Shown: positions 41,529 to 50,672 of the stretch, one piece after another
Position numbering within the stretch: the first letter of the stretch is position 1
How the letters are laid out: the number at the start of each line of letters is the position of its first letter
Source of the DNA: Halorubrum salipaludis
Lineage (GTDB): Archaea; Halobacteriota; Halobacteria; Halobacteriales; Haloferacaceae
Reading direction: 5' to 3'
Assembly (NCBI RefSeq): GCF_002286985.1
Contig: NZ_NSKC01000002.1
Span: 372,001-436,000, forward strand
DNA length: 64,000 nucleotides
Notes under the pieces: model-generated
What the model was told of the DNA's origin: nothing
What the model saw: the letters and a program-made list of their open reading frames with translations, nothing else
Database searches by the model: none
Translations under genes and position numbers: made by a program

Positions 41529-42512
41529 TCAGTCGCTCTCGGCGGTCGGGGCCTGCGAGCGCGTCAGCGGCTCCCCGTCGACCGGCTCGTCCGGGTTCGC
41601 GTCGACCGCGGCCTCGCTGAGCCCCAGCTGGGCGTCGACGTCGGCGTCCTCGCGCACGTGGACGGTGCCGCGGTGGATCGCGATGGCGTCGGCGAGGTGG
41701 AGCCGGACCGCGTCGAGCAGCACGTCGGCCTCGAGGGGCTGCCCGCGGCGCTTGATCTCGTCGACGTCGGCGCTCGGAGGCACGTCGAAGGCGCGCTGGG
41801 CGATCACCGGCCCCTGGTCGAGGTCGGTGGTCACGTAGTGGGCGGTGACGCCGGCGATGCGGACGCCCGCGTCCTTCGCCTGCCGGTACGCCTCCGCGCC
41901 GGGGAACGCCGGCAGCAGCGAGGGGTGGACGTTGATGATCCGGCCCTCGTAGCGGAAGACGACCTCCGGCGAGAGGATGCGCATGTAGCGGGCCAACGCG
42001 ATCAGGTCCACGTCGTACTCGGCCAGCAGATCGAGCAGGCGCCCCTCGTCGGTGTTGCCGTTGCCGTCGCCCACGTCGTAGAAGGGCTTGTCGTAGCGCT
42101 CCGCGAGCGACCGGAGGTCGCCGCGGTTGCCGATCACGACGGGGATCTCGGCCTCCTCGCCGTCGTCGGCGAGGTCGCCGTTGGCCTCGGCCTCTAGGAG
42201 GGCCTCGGGCGCGTGGGTCTCCTTGGTGACCAACAGCGCGATCCGGCGCGCGTCGCGGTCGCTCGGGAACCGGACCTGGATGTCCACGTCGAGCTCGCGG
42301 CCGAGCTCGGCGAGCGCGCGGCGGAGCTCGCCCCGCGAGGTCTCCAGCTCGGAGGCGTCCACGCGGGTTGTCATCCGGAAGACGCCCTCGCGGACCGCCT
42401 GGTCTAAGTCCTCGATGTTGATTCCCCGCTCGAACAGCAGGGAGGTGACCCGCGCGATGAGTCCGGTCTTGTCTCCTCCGACGACCGTGATCTCGGTCAG
42501 TTCGCGGGTCAT
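41529..42512 (-). CDS. purU: Formyltetrahydrofolate deformylase-type protein
   Basis: A 327-residue protein with an N-terminal ACT domain (ITVVGGDKTGLIARVTSLLF, residues 5-80) and a formyltransferase-fold domain (about 90-280) carrying the N-H-D catalytic set in INVHPSLLPAFPG, GVTAHYV and DLDQGPVIAQ. PurU hydrolyses 10-formyl-THF to formate and THF. About 45 C-terminal residues are extra. It is divergent from purS-purQ across a shared palindromic promoter, so involvement in the formyl transfer steps of purine synthesis cannot be excluded. Start MTRELTEITV; the longer frame runs through the promoter. Confidence 0.9.
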   Translation of the reverse strand: MTRELTEITVVGGDKTGLIARVTSLLFERGINIEDLDQAVREGVFRMTTRVDASELETSRGELRRALAELGRELDVDIQVRFPSDRDARRIALLVTKETHAPEALLEAEANGDLADDGEEAEIPVVIGNRGDLRSLAERYDKPFYDVGDGNGNTDEGRLLDLLAEYDVDLIALARYMRILSPEVVFRYEGRIINVHPSLLPAFPGAEAYRQAKDAGVRIAGVTAHYVTTDLDQGPVIAQRAFDVPPSADVDEIKRRGQPLEADVLLDAVRLHLADAIAIHRGTVHVREDADVDAQLGLSEAAVDANPDEPVDGEPLTRSQAPTAESD

Positions 42513-42623
42513 GCGACGATCACCTCCGCGGGTTCGAACGGCTGCATACACCCCACCCAGAACGCGGAGGGGTTTGCCCCTTTCGCTCCGGGCCGACGCT
42601 GCCGCCCGCACGATCGACCGGTA

Positions 42624-42645
42624 TATATCCACGAATGTGGATATA
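42624..42645. promoter_or_regulatory. Perfect palindrome in the purU-purS promoter gap
   Basis: TATATCCAC, GAAT, GTGGATATA: 9-bp perfect arms with a 4-bp spacer. The right arm runs into TATAAAA (42642-42648), a good TATA box about 45 bp before purS; the left arm gives a TATATA for the purU strand. An operator that would block or set both promoters is the simplest reading. The rest of the 180-bp gap is unremarkable. Confidence 0.6.
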
Positions 42646-42692
42646 AAACGCGTTCCAAAACGGTTTTTACACACGACTCCGCACTACCGGAC

Positions 42693-42944
42693 ATGACGGC
42701 ATACACCGCGACGGTGACGGTCCGCCTGAAGCGGGGCGTCCTCGATCCGGAGGCCGAGACGACCCAGCAGGCCCTCGAACGGCTCGGCTTCGAGCTCGAG
42801 GACCTCCGGTCGGCCGACCGGTTCGAGGTCGACCTCGACGCCGCCGACGCCGACGAGGCCGCCGACCGCGCCGACGAGATGGCCGAGCGGCTGCTCGCGA
42901 ACCCGACGATCCACGACTACGAGGTCGCGGTCGCGGAGCGATGA
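42693..42944 (+). CDS. purS: Phosphoribosylformylglycinamidine synthase subunit PurS
   Basis: An 83-residue protein opening TVTVRLKRGVLDPEAETTQQ and ending TIHDYEVAV, the standard PurS pattern. It bridges PurQ and PurL in the ATP-dependent conversion of FGAR to FGAM. The stop overlaps purQ by 4 bp (ATGA). PurL is not in the window. Confidence 0.95.
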   Translation: MTAYTATVTVRLKRGVLDPEAETTQQALERLGFELEDLRSADRFEVDLDAADADEAADRADEMAERLLANPTIHDYEVAVAER

Positions 42945-43618
42945 CGGTCTCTGTTATCCAATTTGGCGGGTCGAACTGCGACCGCGACGCGGTGCGCGCG
43001 CTCGACCACATCGGCGTCGACGCCGAGCGCGTCTGGCACGAGGACGGGCTCCCCGCCGACACCGAGGGGATCGTGATTCCGGGCGGGTTCTCCTACGGCG
43101 ACTACCTGCGCGCCGGCGCGATGGCCGCCAGGTCCCCGATCATGGACGAAGTCCGAGACGCGGCCGACGACGGCGTCCCCGTGATCGGCGTCTGCAACGG
43201 CGCCCAGATCGGCTCGGAGTCCGGGCTCACCCCGGGCGCGTTCACCACCAACGCCTCCGCGCGCTTCCAGTGCGAGCCGGTCCACCTGCGCGTCGAGCGC
43301 GCGGACACCCCGTGGACCGCCGCCTACGACGAGGGCGACGTGATCGAGGTCCCCATCGCGCACGGCGAGGGGCGCTTCGAGATCAGCGAGGCCGCCCACG
43401 CCGACCTCGTCGCCGACGATCGCGTGCTCTTCCGCTACTGCGACGCCGACGGGAACGTCACCGACGCGGCCAACCCCAACGGCTCCACCGACAACGTCGC
43501 CGGCGTCCTCGGCGAGCGCGAGTCGGTCGCCGTGCTGATGCCACACCCCGAGCGCGCCACGCTCCCCGACCTCGGTCGGAGCACGGACGGGGCGGGGATC
43601 CTCGAAGCGTTCGCTTAG
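42941..43618 (+). CDS. purQ: Phosphoribosylformylglycinamidine synthase subunit PurQ
   Basis: A 225-residue class I glutamine amidotransferase that supplies ammonia to PurL. Nucleophile Cys85 is in GVCNGAQIG; the His and Glu of the triad are in MPHPERA near residue 205. The glycine-rich FSYGDYLRAGA loop is typical. Coupled to purS. Confidence 0.95.
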   Translation: MTVSVIQFGGSNCDRDAVRALDHIGVDAERVWHEDGLPADTEGIVIPGGFSYGDYLRAGAMAARSPIMDEVRDAADDGVPVIGVCNGAQIGSESGLTPGAFTTNASARFQCEPVHLRVERADTPWTAAYDEGDVIEVPIAHGEGRFEISEAAHADLVADDRVLFRYCDADGNVTDAANPNGSTDNVAGVLGERESVAVLMPHPERATLPDLGRSTDGAGILEAFA

Positions 43619-43630
43619 GCCCCGGCTCCG

Positions 43631-43984
43631 TCAGTCTCGTCCAGCTCGCTCCGCCTCGCGGGTTCGGTCCGGGTCGCCGCTTACCCTCGCGTTGACCCCC
43701 TCCCCGCTCTCGCGCTCCAGCTCTCGCTCCAGTTCCCGCTCGAACTCCGCCTCGGTGAGTTCGCCCTCGGCGTACCGACGCTGGAGGAGCTCGACCGGGC
43801 TCTCGTCGGGTTCGGCGTCCGCGCTCCCGTCGTCGCCCTGCGACGCGAGCGCGCGGATCCCGAGGACGCCGACCGCGGCCAGGGCCGCGACGGTAACGAG
43901 CATGAGGAGGGGGAAAACGAACATCCAGACCCCCATTCCGCCCATCATCCCGGCACCGCCCGTCATCGCCGAGCTCCCGATCAT
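43631..43984 (-). CDS. SHOCT-domain small membrane protein
   Basis: A 117-residue protein with a glycine/methionine-rich N terminus (MTGGAGMMGGMGVW), one membrane helix (FVFPLLMLVTVAALAAVGVLG) and a C-terminal SHOCT motif (PVELLQRRYAEGELTEAEFE). SHOCT segments are short oligomerisation modules at protein ends. The role is unknown. It is convergent with purQ, 12 bp apart. Start MIGSSAMTGG at 43984; in the 236-bp gap upstream a TATTTATG box sits near 44040 for this gene and a CTTTTAAG box at about 44186 for the next one. Confidence 0.75.
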   Translation of the reverse strand: MIGSSAMTGGAGMMGGMGVWMFVFPLLMLVTVAALAAVGVLGIRALASQGDDGSADAEPDESPVELLQRRYAEGELTEAEFERELERELERESGEGVNARVSGDPDRTREAERAGRD

Positions 43985-44220
43985 CGTCGGATCCCCCCGT
44001 CTCTGGGAACGGTCATGTGTGTCCGTTACACTGCTCCACATAAATACTCGCGGCGCGTTCGTGCGCCGCGAGAGACCGCCGCTCCGCGCGGGCGGCGAGT
44101 CGCGTCCGGTGTATGTCCGGGATCCGGTCGGGTACCGGGTGGTGATCGAAGCGCGGGAGTAGCGGAGACAGCGCTGACGTTTGTACTTTTAAGAGGACAC
44201 GCATCCGACGTATCGGGAAG

Positions 44221-45312
44221 ATGGACGAGGAGACGGTGTCGGACTACGTCGAACGCTCTCGGTCGCTCGTCGACTCGTCCCCGCAGATGGACGAGCAGAA
44301 CACCCGAGCGCGGCTGATAGATCCGTTTATAAGGGACGTTCTCGGTTGGGACTTCTACTCGACGTCGATCGAGATGGAGTACTCGGTCCAGATGGGGTCG
44401 ACGAAGAAGAAGGTCGACTACGCGCTGTTCGCCGACGGGTCGCCGGCGGTGTTCGTCGAAGCCAAGGGCTGTGACACGACCGTTTCCGAGTCGCACGCCG
44501 ACCAGCTCCGGAGCTACATGCGCCAGGAGTGGGTCGACTGGGGGCTGCTCACGAACGGGAAGTCGTTCCACGTCTACCGACTCAAAAAGGACGGCGACAA
44601 GCCCGACGTGGAACTCCTCCGCCGTATCGAACTGGCCGATCTCACCGCGAACGACTGGCTCCTCGCGGCGCTGTCCGAGGAGTCGATCCGGTCTGGCGCG
44701 TCGACGGAGATCTACCAGCGCGTCGAGCGCCGCCGGAAGGCGATCGAGGCGCTCTCCGACGGGAAGTCGGAGATCGCCGAGGCGATCCGCGAAACCGTCG
44801 TCGACCGCGTCGGCGAGGTCGTCTCGCAGCCGGCGGAGTCGCTCTCGAAGACCTTCGTCGACGACCTGATCGCGGAGCTAGAAAGCGATCAGAACGACGG
44901 GCCCTCCGGCGCCGACGAACCCAGCCAACCGAATCCGTCGTCAGACCCCGCCAAAAGGACCGAAACTGACGATCAGTCCGGCACATACGTGGTTGAAATT
45001 GCTGATCACGGGGAGTCCGCCTCGTTCAGCGACGACAGCCAAGCCGATCTCATGGCGACCGTCGTGGATCACCTCATCAGGGAACACGGCTTGATCGACG
45101 CGTATGCCCCGCTTCCGTACGTCCCCGGGAAGAAAATCGCGATACTAAACGACGAACCGACCCACCCGTCGGGCGAAGAGATGCGACTGTACCGCGCGGT
45201 CGGCGGCGACTACTACCTGTACACCTCGCTGAACAAGGGGGACAAGAAGCGCCATCTCACCGACTTCGCCGACGCCTGCGGCGTCGACATCACCTTCGAC
45301 GGCGAGTGGTGA
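44221..45312 (+). CDS. Solitary type I restriction R-subunit-like nuclease domain protein
   Basis: A 363-residue protein. Residues 1-170 match the N-terminal nuclease domain of HsdR/type I restriction R proteins: NTRARLIDPFIRDVLGWD, then Asp66 in KKKVDYALF and Glu80-x-Lys82 in VFVEAKG, the PD-(D/E)xK catalytic set. A coiled or helical middle follows (to about 225), then a Ser/Pro/Asp linker and an unassigned C-terminal domain of 110 residues. No HsdM, HsdS or translocase motor is encoded nearby, so it is not a complete restriction system. It may be a stand-alone nuclease. Part of the coding sequence around 44880-45010 is less GC-rich than its surroundings. Confidence 0.75.
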   Translation: MDEETVSDYVERSRSLVDSSPQMDEQNTRARLIDPFIRDVLGWDFYSTSIEMEYSVQMGSTKKKVDYALFADGSPAVFVEAKGCDTTVSESHADQLRSYMRQEWVDWGLLTNGKSFHVYRLKKDGDKPDVELLRRIELADLTANDWLLAALSEESIRSGASTEIYQRVERRRKAIEALSDGKSEIAEAIRETVVDRVGEVVSQPAESLSKTFVDDLIAELESDQNDGPSGADEPSQPNPSSDPAKRTETDDQSGTYVVEIADHGESASFSDDSQADLMATVVDHLIREHGLIDAYAPLPYVPGKKIAILNDEPTHPSGEEMRLYRAVGGDYYLYTSLNKGDKKRHLTDFADACGVDITFDGEW

Positions 45313-45398
45313 CGGGTCTGTCCCCGAACCGGTTCGCCACACCGAGCAACCCTCGCCCCGACGGCGCCGTTTAAGACCCCCGAGCGACAGGTGCGAGT

Positions 45399-47186
45399 AT
45401 GAGCGAACAGCAGCCGCGGTCGGAGGGAGGATCCCCCCGAAACCGCGACGACGCGGACCGGTTCGCGGGCGAGAAGGACGAGGACTTACGGAGCAGAGAC
45501 GTGACGGAGGGGGCCGACAAGGCCCCGCACCGCGCGATGTTCCGGGCGATGGGGTTCGACGACGAGGACCTCTCGTCGCCGATCATCGGCGTGCCGAACC
45601 CGGCGGCCGACATCACGCCGTGTAACGTCCACCTCGACGACGTGGCGGACGCGGCGATCGACGGGATCGACACCGCGGGCGGGATGCCGATCGAGTTCGG
45701 GACGATCACCATCTCCGACGCCATCTCGATGGGGACCGAGGGGATGAAGGCCTCCCTCATCTCTCGGGAGGTCATCGCGGACTCCGTCGAGCTCGTCTCC
45801 TTCGGCGAGCGGATGGACGCGCTGGTGACGGTCGCCGGCTGCGACAAGAACCTCCCCGGCATGCTGATGGCGTCGATCCGCACCGACCTCCCCTCCGTCT
45901 TCCTCTACGGCGGCTCGATCATGCCCGGCCAGCACGACGGCCGCGACGTGACCATCGTGCAGGTGTTCGAGGGCGTCGGCGCCTACGCCGAGGGCGACAT
46001 GAGCGGCGAGGAGCTCGACGATCTGGAGCGCCACGCCTGTCCCGGCGCGGGCTCCTGCGGCGGGATGTTCACGGCGAACACGATGGCGTCCATCTCCGAG
46101 GCGCTCGGGATGGCGCCGCTCGGCTCCGCCTCCGCGCCCGCGGAAGACGAGGAGCGCTACGAGGTCGCCGAGCGCGCGGGCGAGCTCGCCTTGGAGTGCA
46201 TCGAGCAGGACCGCCGCCCCTCCGACATCCTCTCGCGGAAGTCCTTCGAGAACGCGATCGCCCTACAGACCGCCATCGGCGGCTCCACGAACGGCGTGCT
46301 CCACCTGCTCGCGCTGGCCGCCGAGGCCGACGTGGACCTCTCGATCGAGGACTTCGACGAGATCTCGCGACGCACGCCGAAGATCGCGGACCTGCAGCCC
46401 GGCGGCAACAGCGTGATGAACGACCTCCACGAGGTCGGCGGCGTGCCGGTCGTGCTCCGCCGCCTGCTGGAGGCCGACCTGCTCCACGGCGACGCGATGA
46501 CCGTGACGGGGCGGACACTCGAAGAGGAGATCGCTGAGCTGGAAGACTCGGGCGAACTCCCGGACGATTCGGAGATCGAGGCGGACTTCCTCTACACCGT
46601 CGACGACCCCAAGGAGGAAGAGGGAGCCATCAAGATCCTCAAGGGGAACCTCGCGCCCAACGGCTCGGTGCTGAAGGTGACCGGCGACGACGAGTTCTAC
46701 CACGAGGGGCCGGCCCGCGTGTTCGAGAACGAGGAGGACGCGATGGAGTACGTCCAGTCCGGCGCGGTCGACTCCGGCGACGTGATCGTGATCCGCAACG
46801 AGGGGCCGACCGGCGGCCCCGGCATGCGCGAGATGCTCGGCGTCACCGCCGCCGTCGTCGGCGCGGGCCACGAGGACGACGTGGCGCTCCTGACGGACGG
46901 CCGCTTCTCCGGGGCGACCCGCGGCCCGATGATCGGCCACGTCGCGCCCGAGGCGGCCGACGGCGGCCCGATCGGCCTCATCGAGGACGGCGATCACGTC
47001 ACCGTGGACATCCCCGAGCGCGACCTCGCGGTCGACCTCTCCGAGGAGGAGATCGCGGAGCGCCGCGAGGAGTGGGAGGCGCCGGAACCGCAGTACGAAG
47101 GCGGCATCCTCGCGAAGTACGCCCGCGACTTCGCCGGCGCGTCCGACGGTGCCGTGACGAATCCGCGGCTGACCCGCGATCTGTAA
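45399..47186 (+). CDS. ilvD: Dihydroxy-acid dehydratase
   Basis: A 595-residue Fe-S dehydratase that makes 2-keto-isovalerate and 2-keto-3-methylvalerate in valine and isoleucine synthesis. Cluster cysteines lie in [14 protein letters not shown] and [14 protein letters not shown]; the C-terminal [10 protein letters not shown] is also typical. A 35-residue acidic N-terminal extension precedes the fold. It is alone here, without other ilv genes. Confidence 0.95.
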   Translation: MSEQQPRSEGGSPRNRDDADRFAGEKDEDLRSRDVTEGADKAPHRAMFRAMGFDDEDLSSPIIGVPNPAADITPCNVHLDDVADAAIDGIDTAGGMPIEFGTITISDAISMGTEGMKASLISREVIADSVELVSFGERMDALVTVAGCDKNLPGMLMASIRTDLPSVFLYGGSIMPGQHDGRDVTIVQVFEGVGAYAEGDMSGEELDDLERHACPGAGSCGGMFTANTMASISEALGMAPLGSASAPAEDEERYEVAERAGELALECIEQDRRPSDILSRKSFENAIALQTAIGGSTNGVLHLLALAAEADVDLSIEDFDEISRRTPKIADLQPGGNSVMNDLHEVGGVPVVLRRLLEADLLHGDAMTVTGRTLEEEIAELEDSGELPDDSEIEADFLYTVDDPKEEEGAIKILKGNLAPNGSVLKVTGDDEFYHEGPARVFENEEDAMEYVQSGAVDSGDVIVIRNEGPTGGPGMREMLGVTAAVVGAGHEDDVALLTDGRFSGATRGPMIGHVAPEAADGGPIGLIEDGDHVTVDIPERDLAVDLSEEEIAERREEWEAPEPQYEGGILAKYARDFAGASDGAVTNPRLTRDL

Positions 47187-47253
47187 GAGACTGGAAGGAC
47201 CGCCTCCGAGCGGTTATAAGCTGCGCGCCGTTTTCGACCCTCTCCGTCGCTCC

Positions 47254-47508
47254 TTACTCACCGGCCACCCCGCCGTCGGTGTGGGCCGTCCGGACCGATT
47301 CGGCGCGCCAGACGTTGCTCCGGCGGCCGGCGCGCGACAGTTCCATTTTGACCACCGACCCGACCGGGAGGTCCGCGACGCGCTCGCGCGCGTCCTCGTC
47401 GGCGTACTCGACGACGTGGTACGTCTCGTTGCGCGGATGTGCACGTACCGTGGTGCAATCGTGATCGTTCTGCTCGGAAATCACCGTGTATGCGTTTGGT
47501 CCCGACAT
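47254..47508 (-). CDS. Small conserved-looking haloarchaeal protein
   Basis: An 84-residue hydrophilic protein (MSGPNAYTVISEQNDHDCTT at the start, then HVVEYADEDARERVADLPVG) with a predicted mixed alpha/beta small domain and a single Cys18. The codon pattern is as in neighbouring genes. It has its own A+T-rich promoter region (47515-47590). I do not recognise the family. It is convergent with ilvD. Confidence 0.7.
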   Translation of the reverse strand: MSGPNAYTVISEQNDHDCTTVRAHPRNETYHVVEYADEDARERVADLPVGSVVKMELSRAGRRSNVWRAESVRTAHTDGGVAGE

Positions 47509-47671
47509 CTTATCTCGTTATTCTTGGACATCCTACTTCAATACTCCGTATATTCACTACGGTCGTCGATCAGGTGGTAATACGAATATAAGGTGTTCAC
47601 AAGCCGAACCGACGGCGGCGTTCGGTCTCGCGTTCGCGCCCGTCGACGCGGTCGCGTCAGCGTGACGACCG

Positions 47672-48091
47672 TCAGCGGACGACCGTCACCGGAGACGCCG
47701 ACCCCCGGACGATCTTCTCGGCGATGTTGCCGACGAGGAGCCGGTCCGCGAGGCTCCCGCTGTGGCTGCCGATGACGACGACGTCGAACTCCTCGCTCGC
47801 GTCGACGACCGACCGCGCGGGGTGGCCGGCCATCACGTCCGTTTCGATCTCGATCCCGCTCTCCGCGGCGATCTCGCGGGCGCGTTCGAGCAGGTCGCTC
47901 GCCTGTTCCCGCGCCGCCTCCTCGGTGTCGTCGGCGAGCGCGAGCCCGGCCGCGCCGCCCATCATGGAGGAAGGCTGCCCCACCACGTGGAGCACGACGA
48001 TCTCCGCGTCCGGGTGCGCCTCCAGCGCGAACCGGAGCGCGCGCTCCGCCATCTCCGACTCGTCCATCGGAACCAGCACGCGGGATATCAT
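47672..48091 (-). CDS. Universal stress protein, single domain
   Basis: A 139-residue UspA-family protein starting MISRVLVPMDESEMAERAL. The ATP loop is GSHSGSLADRLLVGN, i.e. G-x2-G-x9-G but with Asn in place of the final Ser/Thr. HVVGQP at the end of strand 2 and SASPVTVVR at the C terminus are standard. Methionine-rich loop PSSMMGG around residue 44. It stands alone, divergent from the NYN-domain gene. Confidence 0.9.
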   Translation of the reverse strand: MISRVLVPMDESEMAERALRFALEAHPDAEIVVLHVVGQPSSMMGGAAGLALADDTEEAAREQASDLLERAREIAAESGIEIETDVMAGHPARSVVDASEEFDVVVIGSHSGSLADRLLVGNIAEKIVRGSASPVTVVR

Positions 48092-48194
48092 GGTCGCCCT
48101 TCGCCCGACGCACGGATAAGTGGTGTGTTCGCACGGATCAAACGTGCCCCGCCAGACCAGCACGCATATCTCCGCGGGTCACGCACCGTGAGGC

Positions 48195-48683
48195 ATGGAA
48201 TCCAGCCGGTCGGACGACGACCCCGTCGGCGTGGCGCTGTTCGTCGACGGGCCGAACGTGTTGCGGGAGGAGTTCGACGTCGACCTCGACGACGTGCGGG
48301 TCGCGGCGGAGGCGGAGGGGCAGCTCGTGACGACGCGGCTCTACCTCGACGAGCACGCGACGCCGGGCCTGATTCAGGCCGCGGAGGCCCGCGGCTTCGA
48401 AGTCGTCGTCACGAGCGGCGACGTCGATGTGAAGCTCGCGGTCGACGCCGCGCGCTTCGCGGCGGAGGGGCGGATGTCGACGCTCGCGATCGCCTCGCGA
48501 GACACCGACTTCAAGCCGGTCGTCGAGACCGCAAACGGCTACGGGATCCGGACGCTCGCGATCGCGCCCGGCGAGTTCGGCCGGTCCGACGCCCTCCGCA
48601 ACGCCACGAACGACTCGGTGACGCTCGACGGCGACAGGGGCGGCGACGCGGACGGCGAGGGGAACGGCGCAGACGGGTCGTGA
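48195..48683 (+). CDS. NYN-domain (TIGR00288-type) nuclease-like protein
   Basis: A 162-residue protein with the NYN/PIN-like fold: acidic motifs FVDGPNVLREEF (first Asp), SGDVDVKLAVDAARFA and IASRDTDFKPVVETANGYG, together a metal site for RNA cleavage. The domain covers residues 10-140; the tail is Asp/Gly-rich. The TIGR00288 family is archaeal and thought to process RNA. It ends 1 bp before the convergent signal peptidase gene. Confidence 0.88.
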   Translation: MESSRSDDDPVGVALFVDGPNVLREEFDVDLDDVRVAAEAEGQLVTTRLYLDEHATPGLIQAAEARGFEVVVTSGDVDVKLAVDAARFAAEGRMSTLAIASRDTDFKPVVETANGYGIRTLAIAPGEFGRSDALRNATNDSVTLDGDRGGDADGEGNGADGS

Positions 48684-48684
48684 T

Positions 48685-49356
48685 TTAACGCTCGCGGTCG
48701 TCTCGGACCGTTCGACGCGCCGCGATCCGTCCGAAGAGGAGCGCGCCGACCCCGCCGGTGGCGGCGGCGAGGCCGCCGAACCCCACGGCGGTCGGGAGGA
48801 GCCCCACCCGCGCGATCGCGGCGTCGACGCCGACGCGGACCCAGCCGAGGTTCGGGACGGCGAACAGCGCCTTGGCGGTGATCCAGTCCTCGCGGACGAT
48901 CGGGGCGATCCCGGCGCTCTGGTCGTACTCGCCGTTGGCGTCACCGTAGGTGATGTACCCGTCGTAGGGGGCCGGACACCCCGCGATCGTCGCGCAGTCG
49001 CCGTCGAGCAGCGCGGGATCGGCCCGGTCGGTCCAGTCTTCGCCGGCGCTCACCGGGAAGGCGATCCGGTGGAGTATCGGCTTCTGGCCGTCGCTCGGCG
49101 GGTCGAACACGACCACGTCGCCGGCGCTCCCGAATCTGGTCGGCGCGCCCGGCTCCGCGGCGCCGACGAGCCCGCCCCACGGGAACCGGTCGGTGGACGT
49201 GACGATGACGAGGTCGCCGCGTTCGACCTCCGGAGCCATGCTCCCGCTCTCGACGGCGACGAACGGGGGCCACGCGCCCGCGACCGCGGCGACGACGACC
49301 GCGACCAGCAGCACCGCGGCGGCGGGCGCGAGCAGGCCGGAGAGGTTCCGCGTCAC
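48685..49356 (-). CDS. Archaeal signal peptidase I
   Basis: A 223-residue membrane-bound serine protease that removes Sec signal peptides. A first helix (residues 8-28) is followed by the box B motif VESGSMAPEVERGDLVIV with Ser39 as nucleophile; ILHRIAF gives the His that replaces the bacterial catalytic Lys in archaeal enzymes, and ITYGDAN the Asp motif. A second helix lies near the C terminus. The start used is GTG 49356 (VTRNLSGLL), since the 37 upstream codons are proline/arginine-rich and would precede the signal anchor. Confidence 0.88.
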   Translation of the reverse strand: MTRNLSGLLAPAAAVLLVAVVVAAVAGAWPPFVAVESGSMAPEVERGDLVIVTSTDRFPWGGLVGAAEPGAPTRFGSAGDVVVFDPPSDGQKPILHRIAFPVSAGEDWTDRADPALLDGDCATIAGCPAPYDGYITYGDANGEYDQSAGIAPIVREDWITAKALFAVPNLGWVRVGVDAAIARVGLLPTAVGFGGLAAATGGVGALLFGRIAARRTVRDDRER

Positions 49357-49481
49357 GTGCGGTACCGGGGGAGGAAACGGCTTGAGCCTGTCGGCGGGCG
49401 AGGGCGGACGAGGGCGTCGCGACCCCGCCCGAGAGGTGTCCGATGACAAGACCTTAGGTCGGGCCAAGCGACGGTTGGTCC

Positions 49482-50663
49482 ATGACGGACCGACGCACCC
49501 CTCTCCACGAGATCCACGAGGAACGCGGCGCGAAATTCACCGACTTCGGCGGCTGGCAGATGCCGGTCGAGTTCGACTCGATCAGCGAGGAGCACGCGGC
49601 GGTCCGCGACTCGCTCGGCGTCTTCGACGTGTCGCACATGGGCGAGATCGAGGTGTCCGGGCCGGACGCGACGACGCTGATGAACCGCCTCACGACCAAC
49701 GACGTGACCGCGCTCGACCCGGGCGACTCCCAGTACGCCGCGATCACGAACGCGGACGGCGTCATGCTCGACGACACCGTCGTCTACCGCCTTCCCGACG
49801 GGATCGAGGCGGGCGACGGCGCCGCCGCGCTCTCCGGGCTCGACCGCGACCTCGACGCCGGCGACGGCGACCCGGCGTACCTCTTCGTCCCCAACGCCGG
49901 CCACGACGAGCAGATGTACGACCGGTGGATCGACTACCGAGACGAGCAGGGGCTCGACGCCGCGGTCGAGAACGCGACCGACGACTGGGCGATGCTCGCG
50001 GTGCAGGGGCCGGACGCGGTCGACGCGGTCGACGACGCGACGCCCGCTGACCGGGTCGTCGGCCTCTCGAAGTTCGAGGCGACGGTCGCCGCCGTCGCCG
50101 GGGCCGACAGCTGGGTCGCCCGGACCGGCTACACCGGCGAGGACGGGTTCGAGGTGATGTGTCCCGCGGGCGACGCCGAGGCCGTCTGGGCGGCGTTCGT
50201 CGGCGAGGACGCCGGTGGACCGACCGCCCAGCCCTGCGGGCTCGGCGCGCGCGACACCCTCCGCACGGAGATGGGGTACCTCCTCTCCGGACAGGACTTC
50301 GACCCCGAGAGCGAGCCGCGGACCCCCTACGAGGCGCGGATCGGCTTCGTCGTGAAGCTCGACACGGAGTTCGTCGGCCGCGACGCCCTCGAGGCCCAGA
50401 AGGAGGAGGGCGTCGACGAGAAGTTCGTCGGCGTCCGCCTGCTCGAACGCGGCGTCCCCCGAAACGGCTACGCCGTCACCGACGGCGACCTCACGCGGGT
50501 CGGCCAGCTCACCTCCGGCACGATGAGCCCCACGCTCGACGAGCCGATCGGGTTGGGGTACCTCCACGAGCACTACACCGAGCCGGGCACCGAGGTGAGC
50601 GTCGTCGTGCGCGGCGACGAGAAGCGCGCCGAGGTCGTGATCCCGCCGTTCGTGGACCGGTAG
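49482..50663 (+). CDS. gcvT: Glycine cleavage system T protein (aminomethyltransferase)
   Basis: A 393-residue folate enzyme that takes the aminomethyl group from GcvH and forms 5,10-methylene-THF plus ammonia. Landmarks: GVFDVSHMGEIEV, the catalytic-Asp region NDVTALDPG, and RTGYTGEDGFEV with LGARDTLRTEMGY. Haloarchaea usually carry gcvH and gcvP after gcvT, but here copy C of the dispersed element follows 9 bp after the stop, and no gcvH or gcvP is in the window. Confidence 0.94.
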   Translation: MTDRRTPLHEIHEERGAKFTDFGGWQMPVEFDSISEEHAAVRDSLGVFDVSHMGEIEVSGPDATTLMNRLTTNDVTALDPGDSQYAAITNADGVMLDDTVVYRLPDGIEAGDGAAALSGLDRDLDAGDGDPAYLFVPNAGHDEQMYDRWIDYRDEQGLDAAVENATDDWAMLAVQGPDAVDAVDDATPADRVVGLSKFEATVAAVAGADSWVARTGYTGEDGFEVMCPAGDAEAVWAAFVGEDAGGPTAQPCGLGARDTLRTEMGYLLSGQDFDPESEPRTPYEARIGFVVKLDTEFVGRDALEAQKEEGVDEKFVGVRLLERGVPRNGYAVTDGDLTRVGQLTSGTMSPTLDEPIGLGYLHEHYTEPGTEVSVVVRGDEKRAEVVIPPFVDR

Positions 50664-50672
50664 GACCGGGGT

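Noticed and set aside
44042-44220. A tRNA or small RNA gene in the gap before the HsdR-like gene
   Set aside because: No cloverleaf, T-loop or A/B-box-like pattern is present; the gap is explained as a divergent promoter.
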